Source: CAYPHJ01 sp964410485
GTDB lineage: Bacteria > Desulfobacterota > Binatia > UBA9968
Reading direction: 5' to 3'
Assembly: GCA_964410485.1 (NCBI GenBank)
Contig: CAYPHJ010000134.1
Span: forward strand, 1 to 10,833
Length of the DNA: 10,833 bases
Below the pieces are notes generated by a model. That model was not told the DNA's origin. It saw only the letters and a list, made by a program, of their open reading frames with translations, and did no database searches. Of this stretch, positions 1 through 6,728 are shown piece after piece (the first letter of the stretch is position 1; each line of letters starts with the position of its first letter). The position numbers and the translations under genes are program-made.

Positions 1-319
1 AGGCGCTCGAGAGCCTCCTCGCGGTTTCATGCAATACACTCCCTGCCGGAGCACTGCTACATGGGAGTGTACAGTCAGTATTTGTGCCAGAAACAAGAGC
101 TTTTTCGGCGGCTGCTATTCGCGCCCCCTCGCGCGAGGCATTCGAAGCCAGTTGACCAGTAAAAAATGCCAACCCGAAATCCGCCGGGATGAGAGTAACA
201 ACCAACAGCAACATGAATACAAGAGTAAATTCGACCATCGCCTGTCCTTTACAACGGCGATGCGGAACTCTTTGCGAACTCAGCGAATTAAGCCCAATTG
301 ACAATCTGCTCTCACTCAT
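1..319 (-). CDS. tadE: TadE-like minor pilin / pseudopilin, 5' part only (runs off left edge)
   Basis: An open frame enters from the left edge and starts at ATG 319, preceded by a good ribosome site (GGAGG, 4 nt before the start). The 106 visible codons begin with a basic leader ending in KGQAMVEF (residues 24-31). This is the TadE-family signature: a short leader, a Gly-Gln junction, a Glu a few residues into the segment, then a hydrophobic stretch (about 31-50, FTLVFMLLLVVTLIP). The next conserved block is NASREGARIAAAEK (about 61-74), also typical of TadE/TadG-like proteins. Family knowledge: TadE and TadF are pseudopilins cleaved by the prepilin peptidase TadV/CpaA and needed for Flp pilus biogenesis. 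Two cysteines follow (in DCTLPC). The C-terminus is outside the window, so a longer TadG-like protein cannot be excluded. It lies 469 nt downstream of the DUF192 gene on the same strand and may be transcribed separately from the main operon. Confidence 0.82.
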   Translation of the reverse strand, partial: MSESRLSIGLNSLSSQRVPHRRCKGQAMVEFTLVFMLLLVVTLIPADFGLAFFTGQLASNASREGARIAAAEKALVSGTNTDCTLPCSSAPAGSVLHETARRLSSA

Positions 320-474
320 ATGCCCTCCGGAAAAGCAGAAACCGGGCCGGATGCTTCCCTGATCACTAAAAGAACGAATTATCGGATTCTTTCCTTTGGT
401 GCTACCTGGAGCCACAAGGCAGTTGCGACCAGTGAAACAGTTGGGTTGCATGATCGGTCACGAGTGCCGGAATA

Positions 475-564
475 CTACCGATCGTCGAGGTCAGTCCTCG
501 CCGGATTATCCACGAAGTGTTTCATGATCTCACGGCTCACCCACAAAGTATGAAAGATCGAGCT
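475..564 (-). pseudogene. Short coding-like remnant, possibly the decayed end of a small conserved protein
   Basis: On the minus strand the frame between TGA (565-567) and TAG (475-477) reads ...HTLWVSREIMKHFVDNPA followed by RTDLDDR. The composition and the phrase LWVSREIMKHFVDNP look protein-like rather than random. From memory they resemble the C-terminal segment of small uncharacterised proteins of environmental bacteria, a recollection I cannot verify. Only about 21-29 codons are open, no ribosome site precedes the possible GTG (540) or ATG (525), and REP-like repeats lie immediately upstream. A degenerated gene fragment is the best guess; a chance open frame is the alternative. Confidence 0.25.
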
Positions 565-575
565 TCAAGACAGTC

Positions 576-608
576 CGTCATGCCCGCATGCTTTTGGCAG
601 GAATCCAG
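576..608. repeat. Palindromic intergenic-repeat-like element
   Basis: The segment from CGTCATGCCCGCATGC to GGAATCCAG resembles the dispersed 'CGTCAT-CCCGC...GCGGGAATCCAG' repeats found between genes in many bacteria. The visible pairing is short: TGCC (581-584) with GGCA (596-599), plus an internal GCATGC palindrome. It abuts the inverted REP-like pair at 609-701, so the three may form one composite element. Whether it recurs elsewhere in this genome cannot be judged from the window. Confidence 0.45.
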
Positions 609-701
609 CCCCTCGATACGCCACCGAAACGTGGCTACTCGGGGAACCGGAAGTAAAGAAACCGCCCGCCTTGAGTAGACCGCAAGGTCGTATCGAAGGG
701 G
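609..701. repeat. Inverted pair of REP-like hairpin elements (BIME-like)
   Basis: CCCCTCGATACG (609-620) is matched in inverted orientation by CGTATCGAAGGGG (689-701), with one extra base in the second arm. Inside each end the motif CTACTC (635-640) pairs with its inverted partner GAGTAG (673-678). Each half also folds by itself: GCCAC (620-624) with GTGGC (631-635), and GACC (678-681) with GGTC (686-689) around a GCAA tetraloop. The layout, two head-to-head related palindromes 3' of an operon, is that of REP/BIME elements mobilised by RAYT transposases. No such transposase is present here. Confidence 0.6.
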
Positions 702-747
702 GGTGACGTCGAAGCCATCTCGCTCTTCATCCGTCCGCGGCGTTAGC

Positions 748-775
748 CCCGGTCTCCCGTCTTCGGTCGCCGGTC
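748..775. repeat. Four degenerate 7-bp tandem units downstream of the DUF192 gene
   Basis: CCCGGTC, TCCCGTC, TTCGGTC and GCCGGTC follow one another without gaps. They share the consensus NCCGGTC and match the 7-bp period seen in the two large spacers inside the tad operon. The segment also folds as an imperfect hairpin (CCGG 749-752 with CCGG 770-773; CCG 757-759 with CGG 764-766). Confidence 0.5.
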
Positions 776-788
776 GATTTTTCTTCCG

Positions 789-1187
789 CTACCCTATCTG
801 ACTTAACCGCGTATCTTTCAAATCGTCCATTTCAGAAACCTCGGCCAGCGAGATCTCCAATCTGTCTCCCACTTCCGTCTGAGATTTTTTTATTGTCCCG
901 GCCGGCAACTCCAGAACGCTTTGCCCCCTAAAGTGGAGGCTGGTGATGCGGTACGGAACAAGGCCGGAAATCAGTCTCAGCACAACATTGTTCTTGTCCA
1001 AGAAAACCACGTCGATGGGAAATTTCATCCCGATCGTGTGTATGCCCTTACTTGGAACAAGCCAAAGAGCTTCTTCCGGGCTCAAGCCGTTTCTTTTCAG
1101 CAACCCAACCACCCGGGTAAAGAAGTTATCCGCCTTCTTCACCCGGGTCGCCAGCCAGGTACGTTTCGTCAAGTTGATGACCGGCAC
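789..1187 (-). CDS. DUF192 family protein linked to the Tad operon
   Basis: The 132-residue protein has the hallmarks of DUF192 (PF02643): FFTRVVGLLKR (about 22-32), the core SKGIHTIGMKFPIDVVFLD (about 46-64) and VLELPAGT (about 91-98). The biochemical function of the family is not established to my knowledge. Many members have a signal peptide; this one has none with the start chosen here, so a cytoplasmic location is likely. The frame is open back to 1406, but that extension lies inside tadC in another frame and is not DUF192-like, so I chose GTG 1187, 4 nt after the tadC stop. A TTG at 1175 is an alternative. The tight spacing argues for co-transcription and translational coupling with tadC. 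I recall DUF192 genes next to other tad loci, which would suggest an accessory role in pilus assembly; that is inference. Confidence 0.85.
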   Translation of the reverse strand: MPVINLTKRTWLATRVKKADNFFTRVVGLLKRNGLSPEEALWLVPSKGIHTIGMKFPIDVVFLDKNNVVLRLISGLVPYRITSLHFRGQSVLELPAGTIKKSQTEVGDRLEISLAEVSEMDDLKDTRLSQIG

Positions 1188-1191
1188 GCGA

Positions 1192-2121
1192 CTACCCCAA
1201 CGGATTGGATAAAATTTCCATGATTTTAAGACCCGGAGGTCCCAGGACCAAAATAAATATCGCCGGCAAAATGAAGAACACCAGGGGAAATATGAGCTTG
1301 ATAACGGTCTTGCGGGCTTCTTCCTCCGCGGTTTTGCTTCTTTTGTCCCGCATTGTCGCAGCAAATACCCGCAGAGAGCGCGCCACGCTGCCGCCGAACT
1401 CTTCACTTTGGGTTACAAAAGTCACGAGATTGTGAAAATCCTCGACACCCATCCGCTCGGCCAATCTCAACAACGCTTCCTTGCGCGGCGCTCCGGCTTG
1501 CATCTCCTGGCAACACAACATGATCTCATCGCCAATCACCAGGCGCTGTGTGCTCTGCTCACGCCCAACACGATTCAAAGCAGCGTCCATCCCCATACCC
1601 GCTTCGACGCAAACCACCAGAAGGTCTAAAGTATCCGGGAGCGTTTCTTTTATTTGCAGCACGCGTGCTTTTGCCTTGCGGCGAACATTGACGTACGGCA
1701 ACGCGTAACCGACTCCGGCCCCTAGCGCGGCCATCTTGAGAGTATCCATGAATGACGAGGCCGACAGAAAGGACAAAAACAGCCCGCCAAACGCGAGGGC
1801 AAGGGTCAGAAAAATACGCACACCCCAGAAAATCCGGATTGCCCGCTCCCCTCTATGCCCAGCCTGATGCAGCAGCTTACCGGTCCGGCTGAACCTGGCC
1901 GGCAGCTCTTTTTCGCCGAGGAAGAAATTCGCGACCTGCTCCCAGAAGGTGGTTTCCTCGGTGTCATGCAGGCGAATCTTTCGAGGCTCCGCGCGCTGAG
2001 CAGTTATGCTTTCCAGGCGCCTCTGAATGACGTCCTCGGCAACCACTGCTTTTGCGCTCAGCAGGTAATACAGTATCCCGAAAACCAGGCCGAACACTGA
2101 AATTGCAACAAGTAGTTCCAT
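1192..2121 (-). CDS. tadC: TadC, inner-membrane assembly platform protein (T2SSF domain)
   Basis: This 309-residue protein has an N-terminal membrane segment (about 2-22), a hydrophobic region at 98-145, a cytoplasmic T2SSF (PF00482, GspF-like) domain at about 160-285 beginning ETLPDTLDLLVVCVEAGMGM, and a C-terminal membrane segment (about 275-297). The phrases LPDTLDLL..VEAGM and EFGGSVARSLR are typical of TadC. Family knowledge: TadB and TadC form the inner-membrane platform on which the CpaF/TadA ATPase drives Flp subunit assembly. The gene follows tadB after 11 nt and precedes the DUF192 gene by 4 nt, so it sits mid-operon. ATG 2121 is preceded only by a weak purine stretch (GAGAGAG). TadB and TadC are paralogues; the second position in the pair and the general character support TadC. 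Confidence 0.92.
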   Translation of the reverse strand: MELLVAISVFGLVFGILYYLLSAKAVVAEDVIQRRLESITAQRAEPRKIRLHDTEETTFWEQVANFFLGEKELPARFSRTGKLLHQAGHRGERAIRIFWGVRIFLTLALAFGGLFLSFLSASSFMDTLKMAALGAGVGYALPYVNVRRKAKARVLQIKETLPDTLDLLVVCVEAGMGMDAALNRVGREQSTQRLVIGDEIMLCCQEMQAGAPRKEALLRLAERMGVEDFHNLVTFVTQSEEFGGSVARSLRVFAATMRDKRSKTAEEEARKTVIKLIFPLVFFILPAIFILVLGPPGLKIMEILSNPLG

Positions 2122-2132
2122 CGTTAACTCTC

Positions 2133-3107
2133 TCAGATCCGAACTTTAATAAGATATCGGAATGTAAAGATGCCGGCGAGCTCCAGGAATATAACCGCCG
2201 CGAGCATCATTTGTCCGATGGGATGGACGAGCATGTCCTTCATGATTTCCGGCTCTTTGAGAAACATAAAAAAAGCCAGAGCCGGTGGTATACAACAGAC
2301 AACCCAGGCGCTCATTCTGTTTTGCGCCGTCAAACTCTTGATGAGGCGCTCGATGCGAAACCGGTCGCGTATGATATCTGCGAGTTTCGTCAATAGCTCG
2401 GCGAGACTTCCGCCAACCTCCCGCTGAACGGTCAGCGCGGTATTGAACAGACGCACCTCCGGCAGGCTCATGCGCTCCTCCAATTTTCTCAGCGCGTCGG
2501 GTAGCGGCAGCCCAAGATTGACTTCTTCGATAAAGACGGCAAACTCCGTGCCGATCGGGTCCGGCATCTCTTTGCCTACGTAAACCAGCGCCTGCGTCAG
2601 CCCCTGCCCGGCTTGCAAGTTCTGGCTAATCATATCCAGACCGTCCGGCATTTGCTCCAGAAATTTCCTCAACCGTTTCCACACAAGAAACTTAAGGTAA
2701 AAATAAGGGCAGAGCGCCGCAATGACACCGACGATCGCCGCCGCCCAGAATGGATAATCCAGAAGGTAAAGCAGGAATGTAACCACCACAAACGCATCGG
2801 CACAGGCAAAAAGAAACATGCCGGGGGTTATATCGACGTTGGCGCGCTCCAACAACAAATCGATCCGCCGAATAAACGCTATTCTGGAAAAAAGCTCGTT
2901 CAGCCAGGGCACCTCGCTGAATTTCGACGCTTTCAGGATGCTCTGAATCTCGGCGCGAGAAGCAGTGCCCATCGCGCCAATCTTGGTAAGGCGCCTTCGG
3001 ATACGCGCCTCGGGGGTGTGCCGCGCCGCCATCGGCAGCATAAAAATAACTACGATAAGCGACACAGCTGCGATAAAGGCAAAAAGAGCAATGATGAACA
3101 GGCTCAT
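2133..3107 (-). CDS. tadB: TadB, inner-membrane assembly platform protein (T2SSF domain)
   Basis: This 324-residue protein shows membrane segments at about 4-24, 97-116, 119-138, 266-283 and 299-319. A T2SSF (PF00482) domain spans about 145-280, starting at FLEQMPDGLDMISQNLQAGQ and containing REVGGSLAELL. The domain plan and length match TadB. Family knowledge: TadB pairs with TadC as the inner-membrane platform of the Flp pilus machine and contacts the CpaF/TadA motor. Its ATG overlaps the cpaF stop in an ATGA junction (3104-3107), a classic sign of translational coupling, and tadC follows 11 nt after its stop. The basic stretch after TM1 (RHTPEARIRRRLTK) suggests that loop is cytoplasmic. 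Nothing in the protein looks damaged. Confidence 0.93.
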   Translation of the reverse strand: MSLFIIALFAFIAAVSLIVVIFMLPMAARHTPEARIRRRLTKIGAMGTASRAEIQSILKASKFSEVPWLNELFSRIAFIRRIDLLLERANVDITPGMFLFACADAFVVVTFLLYLLDYPFWAAAIVGVIAALCPYFYLKFLVWKRLRKFLEQMPDGLDMISQNLQAGQGLTQALVYVGKEMPDPIGTEFAVFIEEVNLGLPLPDALRKLEERMSLPEVRLFNTALTVQREVGGSLAELLTKLADIIRDRFRIERLIKSLTAQNRMSAWVVCCIPPALAFFMFLKEPEIMKDMLVHPIGQMMLAAVIFLELAGIFTFRYLIKVRI

Positions 3108-4501
3108 AAACTTTTTTTCCTCGAGCCGACCGTGACCGGCAGAAAATGGGTGTTGGGAATCTTGAAACCGTACCTTTCCAGTCGATCCATAAAGGTAGGC
3201 ATGACTCCCGTGGCGACAAACTCACCGACAACTTTCCCGTCCTGCACTCCACGTTGATCGAACTTGAAAATGGTCTGTGTCGTTATGACGCTCCCTTCCA
3301 TTCCCGTCACTTCGGCGAACTCGATCACTTTTCGGCTGCCGTCGGTCAAGCGTGACAGCTGAATGATTACATCCAGAGCAGACGCGACCTGTTCTCGCAG
3401 GGCCCGTTCCGGCAAGTTTATACCTGCCATCAACATCATGGTTTCCAAACGGGACAAGGCATCTCTCGCAGTGTTGGCGTGGATCGTGCTGATCGAACCA
3501 TCGTGACCCGTGTTCATCGCCTGCATCATGTCCAGCGCTTCTCCGCCTCGCACTTCGCCGACGACAATCCTGTCGGGCCGCATTCGCAAAGCATTGCGCA
3601 CCAGGTCGCGCGCCGTAACCGTCCCCTGACCTTCGATGTTCGGCGGCCGCGTCTCCAATCTGACGACATGCTCCTGCTGGAGCTTGAGCTCCGCGGAGTC
3701 TTCGATCGTTACGATCCGCTCGTCATTGGGAATATAATTGGACAAGCAGTTCAGGAGCGTTGTCTTGCCGGCGCCCGTTCCACCGGAAACCAGCATATTC
3801 AGACGCGATTTGACACAAGCCGAGGCAACTTCGGCAATCTGCGGGGGAATCGAATTGAATTGAATAAGGTCGTTGATCGTCAGGCGCTCCGCACCGAACC
3901 GGCGGATCGATAATACCGGACCGTCGAGGGCTAGCGGCGGAATGATCGCGTTCACACGGGAGCCGTCGGCCAAGCGCGCATCGACCATCGGGGAGCTTTC
4001 ATCGACGCGCCTGCCGACTCGTGTGACGATCCTTTCGATGATCTGCATCAAGTGGGTGTCGTCGCGAAACCGCACGTTGGTCTTTTCAAGCTTGCCAAAG
4101 CGCTCGACGTAGATTTGACTGTGAGAGTTGACCAAAATATCGGAGATCTCCGCGTCTTTCATCAAAGTCTCGAGTGGTCCCAGACCGAAGACCTCGTGCT
4201 GAACTTCCATCACGAGCCGGTCACGATCCACGCGACTCAGGGGGATGGATTCGGTATTGACCATGTCTTCGAGGATGCGCCGGATTTCGACCTTGACCCG
4301 CTCCATTTCCAGATTCGAAACTTTCGTCAAGTCCAGCGTGTCTATGAGCTTTCGATGGATCCTGAGTCTCAGATCCTGCAGCCGGCTATCCGGACTTGTC
4401 GTTGCCATCTGTCTCAGCGGAGTACGTGAGCCATCCTGAGCAGAGCGGTCAAACTCCCACTTGTCTTTTTCGCTCTCGACGATCGGATTTTTCATTTCCA
4501 T
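3104..4501 (-). CDS. cpaF: CpaF/TadA, Flp pilus assembly ATPase (secretion NTPase family)
   Basis: This 465-residue protein is a hexameric type II/IV secretion ATPase of the TadA branch. All family boxes are present: Walker A GGTGAGKT (240-247), Asp box TIEDSAEL (265-272), Walker B-like RIVVGEVRG (311-319) and His box GHDGSISTIHANT (332-344). The N-terminal part (about 40-200) contains LGPLETLMKDAEISDILVN, the usual N-terminal domain signature. It works at the inner membrane, hydrolysing ATP to assemble pilin on TadB/TadC. Two in-frame ATGs exist. M3 (4495) is better spaced from the AAAAGGAA ribosome site that overlaps the cpaE stop, so the true start may be 4495. The N-terminal 40 residues are variable and hydrophilic. 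The gene follows cpaE by 6 nt and overlaps tadB by 4 nt. Confidence 0.96.
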   Translation of the reverse strand: MEMKNPIVESEKDKWEFDRSAQDGSRTPLRQMATTSPDSRLQDLRLRIHRKLIDTLDLTKVSNLEMERVKVEIRRILEDMVNTESIPLSRVDRDRLVMEVQHEVFGLGPLETLMKDAEISDILVNSHSQIYVERFGKLEKTNVRFRDDTHLMQIIERIVTRVGRRVDESSPMVDARLADGSRVNAIIPPLALDGPVLSIRRFGAERLTINDLIQFNSIPPQIAEVASACVKSRLNMLVSGGTGAGKTTLLNCLSNYIPNDERIVTIEDSAELKLQQEHVVRLETRPPNIEGQGTVTARDLVRNALRMRPDRIVVGEVRGGEALDMMQAMNTGHDGSISTIHANTARDALSRLETMMLMAGINLPERALREQVASALDVIIQLSRLTDGSRKVIEFAEVTGMEGSVITTQTIFKFDQRGVQDGKVVGEFVATGVMPTFMDRLERYGFKIPNTHFLPVTVGSRKKSL

Positions 4502-4507
4502 TTCCTT

Positions 4508-5719
4508 TTACTTACTGAGCCCACGCATCGGGATCCAACGTCCCAGAAGTCCGGACCTGTCGTCTTCCATCGCCCCTTTGGGCAGCGCCGGCACAAACGA
4601 ATCCAACACTGCCTGGGTCAGCCCGGCATAGCTTCTGGCGATATCGGAGCGCTGATCGCATTCCTCGATCGACAGACCCTGATTGACCGCAGCAATGGCC
4701 ACAGGGTAGTTGTTCGGCAGAGTCCAGAACACCTTCACTCCCAGCGCTTTCTCAACCGATTCCAGCGTCATGAGTTTACTTTTGATGTACCTGTTTAAGA
4801 CTAGCCGAATCTTTTTTTCGTAAATCCCCATTCTTTCGAAAAGCTCGAAAGCGCGATGAGCGCTCTTCAACGACGGCACGTCCATCTCGGTAACGAACAA
4901 GATGATATTGGCCTTGTCCAAAACCAGTGTCAGCATTTCGTCGAACTCTTTTGGCGTATCGACGACGACGTAATCAAACGATTGACACAAGACGTCCAAA
5001 ATCTCGTCGATATCGGCCGGCGTGATGCGCCGCGCATCTTCGGCATAGAATGGCTCCGCCAGAACGCGAATGCCCGTCGAGTGCTTCACCAGCGAGCCAT
5101 CAAGGAACAGCGGATCGATCCGCTTGAGATTTTTTGCCAAATCCAGAATCGTGTAGGACGCCTCCAGGTTTAAGAAGCTCGTAACCGAGCCGAACTGCAG
5201 CACCAGATCGACCAGACAAACCGATTTCTTTTCCTTCGCAAGGCACGCGGCCAAATTGGTTGCAACCGTCGTCGAGCCAACCCCGCCTTTGTTCGACGAC
5301 ACCGCGACCAGACGACCCCGCTCCGATCCCGCCGACGGTTGAACGTCGATTTTCTTGCGGATCGTCTCGAAGGCCTTAACGACCTCCGGCCAATTAAACG
5401 GTTGGGTTAAGAATTCCTCGGCTCCGGAACGCATCGCCTGCAGAATCGTCTCCGGGTTGCTATTGGGCGAAGTCATGACCAGGCGGACATTGGGAAGCTT
5501 AAACTTGATTTCCTCCGCGGCCAGAAAGGCCCGCTGCGCGTCGCGATTGAGGTCAAGAACGGCAATTGCAGGTCCGTTCTTCGTTCTCAGAACATCGAAC
5601 ATCTCGCCGTAGCCGTATACCCGTCCTTCGGCGTGAAAGGCGGTCTCCTTTTCGAGCTGCTGCTTCAAGGAAGCCAAGGCCAGACTGTCTTCACCTATGA
5701 AACAAATGGGAACTTTCAT
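4508..5719 (-). CDS. cpaE: CpaE/TadZ, atypical receiver plus ParA/MinD-like ATPase
   Basis: The 403-residue protein has a receiver-like N-terminal domain (1-125) and a ParA/MinD-type P-loop domain (about 135-385), the CpaE/TadZ plan. Family knowledge: TadZ localises the Tad machine, often to a cell pole. Asp56 lies where a phosphoacceptor would be, but the usual Lys of the TKPF motif is Gln106 (LTQPF) and the acidic pair is only ED (10-11), so phosphorylation is doubtful. The deviant Walker A reads KGGVGSTT (144-151): the signature Lys144 is kept, while the usual P-loop Lys is Ser149, a substitution known in TadZ-type proteins. VDLVLQFGSVTSFLNL (about 170-185) and VVVDTP (about 250) are the other ATPase blocks. 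ATG 5719 has only a weak ribosome site (GGCAG). The upstream spacer is unusually long and repeat-filled for an operon. Confidence 0.93.
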   Translation of the reverse strand: MKVPICFIGEDSLALASLKQQLEKETAFHAEGRVYGYGEMFDVLRTKNGPAIAVLDLNRDAQRAFLAAEEIKFKLPNVRLVMTSPNSNPETILQAMRSGAEEFLTQPFNWPEVVKAFETIRKKIDVQPSAGSERGRLVAVSSNKGGVGSTTVATNLAACLAKEKKSVCLVDLVLQFGSVTSFLNLEASYTILDLAKNLKRIDPLFLDGSLVKHSTGIRVLAEPFYAEDARRITPADIDEILDVLCQSFDYVVVDTPKEFDEMLTLVLDKANIILFVTEMDVPSLKSAHRAFELFERMGIYEKKIRLVLNRYIKSKLMTLESVEKALGVKVFWTLPNNYPVAIAAVNQGLSIEECDQRSDIARSYAGLTQAVLDSFVPALPKGAMEDDRSGLLGRWIPMRGLSK

Positions 5720-5937
5720 GCTGCCGTACTAAGCCGTGTTCGTGCCTCGTGCTCGTGAATTCCTACCGCGGACCACGAACCGCCCTTTTATCCTTCCTTT
5801 TATCTCCCATCTTCTATCCTCTACACTCGTGCTTCAGTGTTCTCTCATCAAAACTTCAAACATCGAACCTCGAACCTCGAACTGTTTGTCCTGCCGCCCT
5901 ATCCCCCCTTACGGTATCGTCGCTCCTGGCGCCGCAG
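5720..5937. repeat. Repeat-rich spacer upstream of cpaE (7-bp period, pyrimidine-rich on plus strand)
   Basis: Three 7-bp units TCGAACC, TCGAACC, TCGAACT occupy 5863-5883. To their left (about 5785-5825) lie C/T-rich heptads that on the minus strand read TAGAGGA, TAGAAGA, TGGGAGA, TAAAAGG. Closest to cpaE is a CGTG-rich stretch with TCGTGCC and TCGTGCT units (about 5740-5757). The order is the same as in the spacer at 7575-7947. No protein-like frame spans it. At its right end, 5909-5937 could be the tail of the secretin gene: one minus frame gives AAPGATIP then stop at 5909, another ends at 5899. Neither can be confirmed across the gap. Confidence 0.65.
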
Positions 5938-6037
5938 NNNNNNNNNNNNNNNNNNNNNNNNNNNNNNNNNNNNNNNNNNNNNNNNNNNNNNNNNNNNNNN
6001 NNNNNNNNNNNNNNNNNNNNNNNNNNNNNNNNNNNNN
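5938..6037. other. Assembly gap of exactly 100 Ns
   Basis: The run of Ns is exactly 100 long, the usual placeholder for a gap of unknown size. It interrupts the secretin gene. The missing secretin domain should need roughly 200 or more codons, so the real gap is probably well over 100 nt and could also contain another tad gene. Confidence 0.97.
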
Positions 6038-6699
6038 ATCACGAGCAAATCAACGACCCCTTGAATGACCGCGCGATCACCGAACCTGTCGACCGCGGAC
6101 ACTGCGCTGGTATCCGGAAATGCAATCTGACCGCCTCCGGCAAAGCCGGAACCGCTGGTCGGAATTGTTGTTCTTTGGGTGGAAAGAGATATAGTCGTTT
6201 GTTGCGGCGCAACGGCTGCCGGCGGTCGCGGCGGCAGGTATGTCTGGGCAACCTCAAGAACCTTATCGTAAACAACCTCGTTCGATACTTCGCCGCGCAA
6301 GACTACTGCCGGCCCGGCAGTTGAAATCTCGACTTTCTCGTTTGGAAAGATCGTTCGAAGCTGTGTGCGCAGAGCCGCCACGTCGGGCGTCACGATGAGA
6401 TCGTAATTGGACACTTCGCCCTTTTCATCGAAGACAATCAACGATGTTGTGCCGACCGCTTTCCCGTTGATCAGCAGCTGGTTCGGGCTGACAACGAGCA
6501 CATCGGCGACTTCGGGTTGCGATACGGAGACCCTCTTCGCGCGGTCAGCCAATCGGAAAACCATGGACTTGTTGATCGTGACCGAAATGGCGGGTGCCGG
6601 TTGCTGTGCCGCTCCGACCGGAACCACCGAAAGACACAACAGGAGGATCGACAACAATGAAAATAATCGCGACATTAGACCGTGATTAGAATGCAACAT
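6038..6699 (-). CDS. cpaC: CpaC/RcpA, outer-membrane secretin of the Tad system, N-terminal part only (3' part lost in gap)
   Basis: The 220 visible residues begin with a signal peptide (about 1-30, hydrophobic core LFSLLSILLLCLSVVPV, likely cut near GAAQQ). Next comes the pilus-formation N-terminal domain (about 36-104), with MVFRLADRAKRVSVSQPEVA, LLINGKAVGTTSLIVFD and YDLIVTPD, then a BON-like segment (about 108-152, VVLRGEVSNEVVYDKVLEVA). A Pro/Thr/Gly/Ser-rich linker follows (about 153-208), before VIQGVVDLLV at the gap edge, where the secretin-proximal part normally begins. Family knowledge: CpaC/RcpA oligomerises into the channel through which the Flp pilus exits. ATG 6699 is chosen because GGAGG lies 10 nt upstream. 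The frame is also open to GTG 6729, which overlaps the cpaB stop, but that extension would spoil the signal peptide. The linker is longer than I expect for the family. Confidence 0.88.
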
Positions 6700-6728
6700 G
6701 AACCGTTCCCCTCCGTTAAATGCCCACA

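Larger units (their letters stand above)
320..788. other. 469-nt spacer between the DUF192 gene and tadE
   Basis: No complete gene is convincing here. Reading leftwards, the spacer holds four degenerate 7-bp units (748-775), an inverted pair of REP-like hairpins (609-701), a palindromic intergenic-repeat-like sequence (576-608), a short open frame that may be a decayed gene end (475-564), and the tadE ribosome site just before 319. No clear sigma-70 promoter for tadE was found by eye. Plus-strand open frames here look like chance. Confidence 0.6.

Noticed and set aside
749..782. Hairpin followed by TTTTT on the plus strand, as a terminator
   Set aside because: The T-run is on the plus strand, where no gene ends. 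On the minus strand, the direction of the tad operon, the run lies before the hairpin, so it cannot be the operon terminator.
1188..1406. N-terminal extension of the DUF192 frame to 1406
   Set aside because: It lies wholly inside tadC in another frame, is Arg/Trp/Ser-rich and unlike DUF192; GTG 1187 fits the family and operon spacing.
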